NCBI GenBank assembly: GCA_037968895.1
Contig: JBBKWJ010000231.1
Span: 1 to 12,381 of the forward strand
Origin: JBBKWJ01 sp037968895
GTDB lineage: Bacteria; Actinomycetota; Acidimicrobiia; Acidimicrobiales; SZUA-35
Direction of reading: 5' to 3'
Length of the DNA stretch: 12,381 nucleotides
The translations under genes and the position numbers were made by a program. Every line of letters starts with the position of its first letter. The stretch's first letter is position 1. Under the pieces are notes generated by a model. The model did no database searches. It was not told where the DNA came from and was given only the letters and a program-made list of their open reading frames with translations. Shown here one piece after another: positions 1-6,139 of the stretch.

Positions 1-1826
1 GCGCACACCCTCGCGTACAGGCGGTTGGTCTCGACAAGCTCGGCGGCAACGACCCACTTTGGCCCCTTCTTGTAGAGCGACGAACCCGGAGCAATAACGA
101 AGTTGGCGTTTCGGGCACCTCGATACGACTCGTCTTTGGTTGACTTCAGCCCGATGTTTGACTTGAGGCCGGTCAGGACCGCTCGATGGATCGCGGCCGG
201 GTCAGCGTTGGTTTTGTTTGGTTGCAGACCAAGCTGGCGAGCAACCCGCTTGAGCTGGGAATGCACATCCTGCCACTCTCGTACCCTGAGGTAGTTGAGG
301 TACTCGTTCCGGCACATCTTGCGGAACTGGTTGCCCGACCGGGCCCGACGCTCGTCTTGTAGGTAGTTCCACAGGTTGAGGAAGCCGATGAAGTCAGAGT
401 CAGGGTCTTTGAACCGGGCGTGTGACTCCCTCGCCTGAGCTTCCTTACCGGTTGGGCGTTCACGCGGATCGATAATGCCGAGGCCAGAGGCGATGATGAG
501 CAGTTCCTTAAGACAACCTTGCTCTGCGCCTGCAATTACCATTCTTGCGAGACGGGGATCGAGCGGGAGTCGGGAAAGCTTGCGGCCAATCGGGGTCAGC
601 CACTTCCTTGTGCCGACCTTGTTGGGGTTAAGGGCGTCGAGCTCCTCTAGAAGATTGATGCCGTCGCGAATCTGTCGGTCTTGCGGAGGATCGACAAAGG
701 GGAACGTCTCGATGTCGCCGAAGCCGAGTGCCGCCATCTGCAAGATGACAGAAGAGAGCCCGGTGCGGAGAATCTCGGGCTCAGTGAACTCGTCGCGATT
801 CTCGTAATCTTCTTCGTCGTATAAGCGGATGCAGATTCCGTCGGCCACTCGACCACAGCGCCCAGCCCGCTGATTTGCTGATGCTTGCGACACAGCCTCA
901 ATCGGAAGTCGCTGCACCTTGGTGCGGTTTGAGAAACGGCTGATTCGAGCAGTGCCAGGGTCGACGACGTATCTGATTCCGGGAACAGTGAGCGACGTCT
1001 CGGCAACGTTCGTGGCGAGGACAATCCGACGACCGGGATGCGATTCGAATACACGATGCTGCTCGGCCGAAGACAGCCGACCATAGAGCGGGAGGACATC
1101 GGTGTGGCGAAGCTTCAACGCAGTGAGCGCATCGGCTGCGTCTTTGATCTCTCGTTCACCACTGAAGAAGACGAGCACATCGCCGTCTCCCTCTTGAGCC
1201 AGCTCTTGAACCGCGCGGCAGACCCCGTCAACCTGGTTCTCGTCTTCTTCGAGCGGCCGGTACCGGAGCTCGACTGGGAAGGTACGACCGGTGACTTCGA
1301 CAATTGGAGCGTTGTCGAAGTGATCCGAGAAACGCTCGGTGTCGATGGTGGCAGAGGTGATGATGAGCAGGAGATCAGGACGCTCAGGAAGAAGCTGTTT
1401 GAGGTAGCCGAGCAGAAAGTCGATGTTGAGGCTGCGTTCGTGGGCCTCGTCGATGATGATTGTGTCGTACGCCTTCAACTTTGGGTCACGCTGGATCTCG
1501 GCGAGCATGATGCCGTCTGTCATCAGTTTGATCTCGGTTGATGCAGACACCTGATCGAGGAACCGCACGGCGTAACCGACTCGGTCGCCAAGTTTGGTGC
1601 CCATTTCTTCGGCGATGCGCTCCGCCACGCTGCGAGCTGCGATGCGGCGTGGTTGGGTGTGCCCAATCAGGCCATTCGCACCACGACCGGCCCGAAGGCA
1701 GATTTGCGGTAGCTGGGTGCTCTTGCCCGAGCCTGTTTCGCCGGCGACAACGATGACCTGCTCGGAACCTATGAGTTCTGTTAGCCGGTCAACGGCGTCA
1801 TAGATTGGTAGCTCGAGCGGATTCAT
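1..1826 (-). CDS. hrpA: ATP-dependent RNA helicase HrpA, N-terminal part (truncated by window edge)
   Basis: This is a DEAH-box (superfamily 2) helicase. HrpA proteins unwind RNA in the cytoplasm and are tied to mRNA/ribosome quality control. About 608 codons are visible and the frame is still open at base 1. The motifs appear in order: Walker A GETGSGKST (residues 29-37), motif Ia TQPRR (57-61), DEAH (126-129), SAT (158-160), TNVAETSLT (272-280) and motif VI QRAGRCGR (319-326). A helicase-associated region follows, containing LPLDPRLARM (420-429). Family members are usually about 1,200-1,300 residues, so roughly half the protein lies outside the window. The ATG at 1826 is preceded by GGAGG only 2 bases away, which is unusually close; an in-frame ATG also exists at 1883. 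From either start the protein lacks most of the helical N-terminal extension of typical HrpA. The gene is divergent from the threonine ammonia-lyase. The family call is secure; the exact start is not. Confidence 0.95.
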   Translation of the reverse strand, partial: MNPLELPIYDAVDRLTELIGSEQVIVVAGETGSGKSTQLPQICLRAGRGANGLIGHTQPRRIAARSVAERIAEEMGTKLGDRVGYAVRFLDQVSASTEIKLMTDGIMLAEIQRDPKLKAYDTIIIDEAHERSLNIDFLLGYLKQLLPERPDLLLIITSATIDTERFSDHFDNAPIVEVTGRTFPVELRYRPLEEDENQVDGVCRAVQELAQEGDGDVLVFFSGEREIKDAADALTALKLRHTDVLPLYGRLSSAEQHRVFESHPGRRIVLATNVAETSLTVPGIRYVVDPGTARISRFSNRTKVQRLPIEAVSQASANQRAGRCGRVADGICIRLYDEEDYENRDEFTEPEILRTGLSSVILQMAALGFGDIETFPFVDPPQDRQIRDGINLLEELDALNPNKVGTRKWLTPIGRKLSRLPLDPRLARMVIAGAEQGCLKELLIIASGLGIIDPRERPTGKEAQARESHARFKDPDSDFIGFLNLWNYLQDERRARSGNQFRKMCRNEYLNYLRVREWQDVHSQLKRVARQLGLQPNKTNADPAAIHRAVLTGLKSNIGLKSTKDESYRGARNANFVIAPGSSLYKKGPKWVVAAELVETNRLYARVC

Positions 1827-1858
1827 GACCTCCCAGGATGCCAGAACCGAGACAGCGA

Positions 1859-1893
1859 GCGTTGGGCATTGTCCGACTAACATCGCCCAATGC
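1859..1893. repeat. Imperfect inverted repeat in the hrpA/ilvA divergent region
   Basis: The arms GCGTTGGGC (1859-1867) and GCCCAATGC (1885-1893) match at 8 of 9 positions and are separated by 17 bases. The right arm covers the start codon of the threonine ammonia-lyase, and the spacer contains its candidate -10 box. An operator or an mRNA 5' hairpin are both possible. The repeat is seen in the sequence; a function is only inferred. Confidence 0.35.
1878..1890 (+). promoter_or_regulatory. Candidate -10 box for a leaderless ilvA transcript
   Basis: TAACAT at 1878-1883 fits the actinobacterial TANNNT -10 pattern and lies so that transcription would start about 7 bases later, at the A of the ATG at 1890. 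No Shine-Dalgarno sequence precedes this ATG, and no convincing -35 box was found. The TAA of the -10 is also an in-frame stop, so the gene cannot start further upstream in this frame. Leaderless initiation is common in actinobacteria, but this site is inferred from spacing alone. Confidence 0.4.
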
Positions 1894-3104
1894 ATCCAAG
1901 GGAACAGCTGCCAACTCGATCAGACGTCGTTGCAGCCCATGGCCGCATCCAGGGAGCAGTCGAGCACACACCGGCGACGACCTCTCGAACCCTGTCTCAG
2001 ATCCTTAACGTTGATGTTCGCCTGAAGTTCGAAAACCTCCAGTTCACCGGTTCTTTCAAAGACCGTGGCGCGCTCAATCGGCTCCTCGCTGTCGATCCGA
2101 AGGCGTCGTCGGGAGTTATCGCAATGTCGGCCGGGAACCACGCCCAAGGCGTTGCCTATCATGCGGGCAGGCTGGGCCTCGCGGCCACCATCGTGATGCC
2201 CGCCGGAACGCCTTTCGTAAAGGTGGCACGGACTCGTGGGCTCGGAGCCGCCGTGGTTATCGCAGGATCATCGGTCGAAGAAGCGGCCGCCCACGCCCGT
2301 CTTCTCGCCGCTGAGCAGAATCTCGAGTTCATTCATCCGTACGACGATCCTCTGGTGATCAGTGGGCAGGGCACAGTTGGTCTTGAATTCTTTGAGTCGA
2401 TGCCCGACCTCGACGTTGTGATCGTGCCAATCGGTGGCGGCGGGCTTGCCGCTGGTGTCGCGCTCGCACTCGTTGGCACTGGGGTCGAGGTGGTTGGTGT
2501 GCAAACCAAGCGGTTCCCTGCGATGCAAGCCAAGCTCGCGGGCCGGCCAATACCGGAGCCCGTAGGAACCACAATCGCCGACGGCATCGCGGTGAAGTCA
2601 CCGGGAATCATCACGTCGGCCATTCTCCAACAGCATGGCATCGACGTGTTGACGGTGACTGATGCTGCGATCGAACAGGCGATTGCGATGCTCCTCGAAA
2701 TTGAGAAAACGGTGGTGGAAGGGGCTGGGGCCGCTCCGTTGGCTGCGTTGTTTGAGCATGGCGATCGTTTCGCAGGGCGCTCGGTCGGTCTGGTTCTTTC
2801 CGGCGGCAACATCGATCCTCGAACGCTGTCTGTCGTCACGTTGCGCGGCCTCGGACGGCAGGATCGGTTGGTGCGACTACGAGTTGAAATGGACGACCGA
2901 CCAGGCTTGCTCGCCGAGGCGACGGCTGCCATCGCTGATCTTGGAGCGAACGTGGTCGAGATCGAACACGAGCGAATGGGTTCAACCGGAGCTCGAAGCA
3001 GCGTTGTTGTGTTCCTACTTGACACGATCGATGCTGCTCACGTCGACCGAGTTGTTGCTGAGCTTGACGCAATCACGAGTAGTGCGACAAGACTGGCGTG
3101 GTGA
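1890..3104 (+). CDS. ilvA: Threonine ammonia-lyase (threonine dehydratase) with ACT domain
   Basis: This PLP enzyme of fold type II is expected to deaminate L-threonine to 2-oxobutyrate and ammonia (L-serine to pyruvate is a frequent side activity) in the cytoplasm. It has 404 residues, the usual length of the single-ACT bacterial form. The PLP lysine is K57 in TGSFKDRGA; SAGNHAQG (80-87) binds the substrate carboxylate region; GGGGLAAG (182-189) is the phosphate-binding loop; SGGN (304-307) follows. A C-terminal ACT domain (about 328-398, core RVEMDDRPGLLAEA) suggests allosteric control by an amino acid. Both biosynthetic (isoleucine) and catabolic members share this layout, so the role is not settled. 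The ATG at 1890 is the first start after an in-frame stop at 1878, and homology begins within about ten residues. The 3' end overlaps the CoA-transferase start as GTGA, implying co-transcription and translational coupling. Confidence 0.9.
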   Translation: MHPREQLPTRSDVVAAHGRIQGAVEHTPATTSRTLSQILNVDVRLKFENLQFTGSFKDRGALNRLLAVDPKASSGVIAMSAGNHAQGVAYHAGRLGLAATIVMPAGTPFVKVARTRGLGAAVVIAGSSVEEAAAHARLLAAEQNLEFIHPYDDPLVISGQGTVGLEFFESMPDLDVVIVPIGGGGLAAGVALALVGTGVEVVGVQTKRFPAMQAKLAGRPIPEPVGTTIADGIAVKSPGIITSAILQQHGIDVLTVTDAAIEQAIAMLLEIEKTVVEGAGAAPLAALFEHGDRFAGRSVGLVLSGGNIDPRTLSVVTLRGLGRQDRLVRLRVEMDDRPGLLAEATAAIADLGANVVEIEHERMGSTGARSSVVVFLLDTIDAAHVDRVVAELDAITSSATRLAW

Positions 3105-4312
3105 ACGCAACCAACTGGCTAGAAGGTCATCGAGTCCTTGACTTCACTCGCTATCTCTCGGGACCCGCCTGCACGCGCCTGTTGGCCGAAATGGGAGCCG
3201 AGGTCATCAAGGTCGAGGGCCCGCCTTATGGCGATCCGATGCGAGCGGGTGAACCAAGGGTAAACCGTCGTTCCGGAGCATTCATCCAACAGAATCGGCT
3301 GAAGAAGTCGCTGTGCCTCGACATCGGATCCGACGAAGGTCGAGCGGTCATCCTCGAACTGCTCCCGACCATCGACATCGTCGTCGAAAACTTCAGTCCT
3401 GGCGTCATGGCCAGACTCGGACTTGGCTACGACGACCTGAAGAAAGTCAACGACAAGATCATCATGGCTTCAGTCTCTGGCTTCGGCCAGGATGGACCGC
3501 TGTCGAAATTGCCGAGCTATGACTTCGTGACACAGGCGTATGGCGGGGTTATGCACATGACCGGCGATCCTGACGGTCCGCCGACCTTCGCAGGATTCGG
3601 TCTCGCCGATACGAATGCAGGCGTGCACGCGTTTGCCGGACTCGGGTATGCACTGCTAAATCGTGAGAAGACGGGGGAGGGAACTCACCTCGACGTGTCG
3701 ATGCTCGATGCGGTATTCCACATGCACGAGTACGGGGTGCAAGGACCATCGATCACTAAAGGCGAGTGGCAGCCGATGCGAGCCGGTCGTCACTACCAGC
3801 CGCTCTCACCAGGCGGCACATTCAAGGCTCCTGGCGGATGGATCGTGATCTTCTGCGCTCAGGCTCAAGTCGGCAAACTATTTAAGGCAATGGGGCAACC
3901 CGAGCTTCTGGAAGACAGTCGCTTCGCTACCAACTCTGGACGGCTTGAACACCGCGATCTGCTCACTTCGATGATTGAAGACTGGTTGGTCACGTTTCCC
4001 TCGCTCGCGGCTGCAGTCGAGGTGCTTGAGGCCAATCGCGTACCCGCTGGACCAGTATTGAGCCCAGCCGACGCCATCGAGCACCCGGCCTTCATCGAGC
4101 GAGGCACGGTTCGAACCATCGACGACGAGTTTGCCGGTCCACTTGTTGTGCCAGGGTTTCCATTTCGTTACGACGGCGAGCCCATCAACCGCCCCGGCCT
4201 CGCCCCGAAGCTGGGCCAGCACAACGCTGAGATTCTGTCGGCGCTCGGCAAGAGCGATGCCGACCAAGCCGCATTAGGCGAGGCTGGCATCACCTTCTCT
4301 AAAGACCGTTAG
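3101..4312 (+). CDS. CaiB/BaiF (family III) CoA-transferase
   Basis: Family III CoA-transferases move CoA from an acyl-CoA donor to a carboxylic acid through an aspartyl-CoA thioester and work as interlocked dimers in the cytoplasm. The protein opens with the family hallmark around LDFTRYLSGPACTRLLAEMGAEVIKVE (split here: LDFTRYLSGP, then LLAEMGAEVIKVE). It continues with NRLKKSLCLDI, ASVSGFGQDGP, and SYDFVTQA followed by GGVMHMTGDPDGPP. The catalytic aspartate is very probably in GLADTNAG (D171 counted from GTG 3098, D170 from 3101). The length, about 403 residues, is typical. Two tandem GTG codons (3098, 3101) can start it; the GTG at 3101 gives the GTGA overlap with the upstream stop and is preferred. 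There is no Shine-Dalgarno sequence, so it probably depends on coupling. The substrate cannot be read from the sequence; formyl-, succinyl-, carnitinyl- or methylacyl-CoA chemistry are all possible in this family. Confidence 0.9.
   Translation: MNATNWLEGHRVLDFTRYLSGPACTRLLAEMGAEVIKVEGPPYGDPMRAGEPRVNRRSGAFIQQNRLKKSLCLDIGSDEGRAVILELLPTIDIVVENFSPGVMARLGLGYDDLKKVNDKIIMASVSGFGQDGPLSKLPSYDFVTQAYGGVMHMTGDPDGPPTFAGFGLADTNAGVHAFAGLGYALLNREKTGEGTHLDVSMLDAVFHMHEYGVQGPSITKGEWQPMRAGRHYQPLSPGGTFKAPGGWIVIFCAQAQVGKLFKAMGQPELLEDSRFATNSGRLEHRDLLTSMIEDWLVTFPSLAAAVEVLEANRVPAGPVLSPADAIEHPAFIERGTVRTIDDEFAGPLVVPGFPFRYDGEPINRPGLAPKLGQHNAEILSALGKSDADQAALGEAGITFSKDR
4309..4312. other. Overlapping convergent stop codons
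   Basis: The four bases TTAG hold both the TAG stop of the CoA-transferase on the plus strand (4310-4312) and the TAA stop of the alcohol dehydrogenase on the minus strand (4309-4311). No hairpin terminator lies between the two genes, so transcription in either direction must end inside the opposing gene. Confidence 0.95.
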
Positions 4313-5415
4313 TCGAACATAATGACCGAGCGAGCGTGCTCGCCGGTCTTCATTCGGGTGTAGCCCTCGTTGACTTGATCGAGCGTGATGTGCTCGGCGA
4401 TGAGTTCGTCAAGCAGAAGTCGTCCCTGCTGGTAGAGGTCGACCAGCTTCGGGAAGTCGGCCGCAATGTTGCCCGATCCCATACGGACGCCTTGTAGGCG
4501 TTTGCCCTGCATCGCGAATGGCAGTCCGTGGACCTCGACGTTTTGTCCGACCGGCATGACGCCGATCAGATATGCAGCACCACCGACGGCAATCATGTTG
4601 AGCGCCTGTTCAGTAGTTGCCTTTAGACCAATGGCCTCGAAGGCATGATCGACACCCTGGCCGCCAGTGAGTGCCTTGACCGCCTCGATCGGATCGCCAT
4701 CGGCGGGGTTGACGACATCGGTCGCGCCAAAGCGCATGGCGAGTTCGAGTTTGGCGGGGGAGAGGTCGACAGCGATGATCCGACCAGCACCGGCGAGGGC
4801 AGCACCCTGCACAACGTTGAGTCCAATACCGCCACAACCTATGACAACACAGGTTTCACCCGGACGAACTCGGGCTTCGTTGATAGCCGCGCCGACTCCA
4901 GTGACCACGCCGCAACCAATAAGCGCGGCTCGATCGAGCGGCATGTCTGGGTCGATGGCAACGACGCCGCTGTTGTGCATTGTCATGTGTTCGGCAAACG
5001 CGCCAAGGCCGCTAAACGGCACGAGTGGAGTGCCCTCAAGATCAGTGAGCACTGGGCCCTTGGCCGCTCGTTGGGCGCTGAGGTTGTTTGAGTTGGTGCA
5101 GAGGTAGGTCTTACCGTTGACGCATGGATGACAACGACCGCAGTATTGGCTGAGGCAAGCAATCACATGGTCGCCGACGTTGAGGTGCGACACGTTGTCG
5201 CCGACGGCCGTGACAACGCCGGCTGCTTCGTGGCCGAGCACGCTCGGCAGCTTGTACGGGATCATCTTCTCCATCACGTGGAGGTCGCTGTGGCAGAGGC
5301 CAGAGGCAACGACTTTCATCTGGATCTCGTCAGCCACCGGGGCATCGAGGATGACGTCTTCAATGGTCAGGTCACCGGGTGCGCTCCGAAGAACGGCGGC
5401 TTTCATCGTGGTCAT
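4309..5415 (-). CDS. Zinc-dependent alcohol dehydrogenase (MDR superfamily)
   Basis: This 368-residue medium-chain dehydrogenase should oxidise an alcohol to an aldehyde with NAD+. Catalytic zinc ligands are C41 (GLCHSDLH), H62 (GHE) and C168; the structural zinc site is complete with C92, C95, C98 and C106 (pattern CxxCxxCx7C). The Rossmann motif GCGGIG (193-198) is followed by the acidic D217 in AVDLS, which favours NAD over NADP. Overall it resembles the class III-like and NDMA-type alcohol dehydrogenases of actinobacteria; the substrate is unknown. Start: ATG at 5415 with AAAGGGAG (5419-5426) 3 bases upstream, or an in-frame ATG at 5406 (12-base spacing). The gene is divergent from the TetR regulator across a shared 115-base control region, so it is a plausible second target of that regulator. 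A role oxidising a branched alcohol that feeds the carboxylase pathway is inference. Confidence 0.92.
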   Translation of the reverse strand: MTTMKAAVLRSAPGDLTIEDVILDAPVADEIQMKVVASGLCHSDLHVMEKMIPYKLPSVLGHEAAGVVTAVGDNVSHLNVGDHVIACLSQYCGRCHPCVNGKTYLCTNSNNLSAQRAAKGPVLTDLEGTPLVPFSGLGAFAEHMTMHNSGVVAIDPDMPLDRAALIGCGVVTGVGAAINEARVRPGETCVVIGCGGIGLNVVQGAALAGAGRIIAVDLSPAKLELAMRFGATDVVNPADGDPIEAVKALTGGQGVDHAFEAIGLKATTEQALNMIAVGGAAYLIGVMPVGQNVEVHGLPFAMQGKRLQGVRMGSGNIAADFPKLVDLYQQGRLLLDELIAEHITLDQVNEGYTRMKTGEHARSVIMFD

Positions 5416-5428
5416 GTACTCCCTTTCG

Positions 5429-5434
5429 CGTTAG
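5429..5434. promoter_or_regulatory. Extra TetR-operator half-site in the alcohol dehydrogenase leader
   Basis: CGTTAG, identical to one arm of the palindrome at 5504-5517, recurs 14 bases upstream of the dehydrogenase ATG. Its partner half is not conserved. It may be a weak second binding site or chance: the same six bases also occur at 4307-4312 inside coding sequence. Confidence 0.2.
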
Positions 5435-5495
5435 AAGCGAACGTAGTCCACGCCCCGCTTCACCACGAAACGTCAGAAATAGTTGGCAGTTCGAC

Positions 5496-5531
5496 TTGCC
5501 TAACTAACGTTCGTTAGGTAAGTTCATCCGA
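5496..5531 (+). promoter_or_regulatory. Promoter of the TetR-carboxylase operon, probably leaderless
   Basis: A -35 box TTGCCT (5496-5501) and a -10 box TAAGTT (5519-5524, TANNNT pattern) are separated by exactly 17 bases. Counting 7 bases on from the -10 puts the transcription start on the A of the regulator's ATG at 5531. There is no Shine-Dalgarno sequence before that ATG, consistent with a leaderless mRNA. The spacer is filled by the palindromic operator, so a bound repressor would block RNA polymerase directly. Confidence 0.6.
5501..5520. promoter_or_regulatory. Palindromic operator for the adjacent TetR regulator
   Basis: The core CTAACG-TT-CGTTAG (5504-5517) is a perfect 14-base palindrome; extending to 5501-5520 gives 9 of 10 paired positions. 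Its size, symmetry and position just upstream of a TetR gene and between divergent genes are typical of TetR-family autoregulatory operators. It covers the spacer and touches both the -35 and -10 boxes of the operon promoter. Binding by this regulator is inferred. Confidence 0.75.
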
Positions 5532-6139
5532 TGGCCACCGCAGCACTTGACGAAAAGACCAAGACATCGGCTCGAGAACGCATTCTCAGCCACGCCGCTG
5601 ACCTATTTCTGATCCGGGGATACGCCGAGACATCAGTCCGGGACATTGCCAGGGCGGCCGGTATCCAAGCCGCGTCGCTGTACTACCACTTTGACTCAAA
5701 GGACGAGTTGCTCGCAGAGGTGCTCCGCCTCGGGGTTAAGGCTACGTCTGACGGCTTTGATGCTAGCAATGCTGCGTGCGACCGTGAATGCGAGGGCCAA
5801 GAGCGCCTGCGTGCGGCCATCCGCAGTCATCTCTCGGCTCTCTTCGAGCACGGCCCGTTCACATCTGCTTCGGTCTCGATTTTCCCGGTGGCCCCTGATG
5901 ATGTGAAAGACCTGGTCGTGCCTACTCGCGACGAATACGAAGACCGATGGCAACGACTTTTCCAGGATCTGTTGGATCGCAAAGAAATCCGCTCTGGCAC
6001 CGACATCAGTCTTGCCCGCCTCGTATTACTCGGCGCCCTGAACTCGACTCTCGAGTGGTTTGACGTCACTGGCGAACGATCGGTCAACGATCTCGCTGAT
6101 TCAATTGCCGACACCTTCTGGCGCGGACTACAACCATGA
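5531..6139 (+). CDS. TetR/AcrR-family transcriptional regulator
   Basis: This 202-residue DNA-binding protein probably represses the operon it heads and is released by a pathway ligand, perhaps an acyl-CoA. The N-terminal TetR domain is clear: ARERILSHAADLFLIRGYAETSVRDIA, then AGIQAASLYYHFDSKDELLAEVL; the helix-turn-helix is about residues 35-54, with the family signature LYYHF at 50-54. The C-terminal two thirds is the variable ligand-binding/dimer domain, which gives no substrate clue. The ATG at 5531 is the natural start, lying at the predicted transcription start. Its stop overlaps the carboxyltransferase start as ATGA, so the regulator is translated from the same message as the enzymes and should autoregulate. 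Confidence 0.93.
   Translation: MATAALDEKTKTSARERILSHAADLFLIRGYAETSVRDIARAAGIQAASLYYHFDSKDELLAEVLRLGVKATSDGFDASNAACDRECEGQERLRAAIRSHLSALFEHGPFTSASVSIFPVAPDDVKDLVVPTRDEYEDRWQRLFQDLLDRKEIRSGTDISLARLVLLGALNSTLEWFDVTGERSVNDLADSIADTFWRGLQP

Noticed and set aside
1038..1541. Plus-strand open frame of 167 codons
   Set aside because: It lies antisense to the clear HrpA helicase core; its translation is low-complexity and has no family features.
2333..3025. Minus-strand open frame of 230 codons
   Set aside because: It is antisense to the threonine ammonia-lyase, whose own motifs are unambiguous; no recognisable domain.
4307..4312. CGTTAG as a further TetR half-site
   Set aside because: It lies at the 3' end of two convergent genes with no partner half; a six-base match is expected by chance in a window of this size.
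5425..5441. TTCGC/GCGAA inverted repeat as a terminator
   Set aside because: The 5-base arms with a 7-base loop, no T-run and a location in the alcohol dehydrogenase leader make a terminator unlikely.
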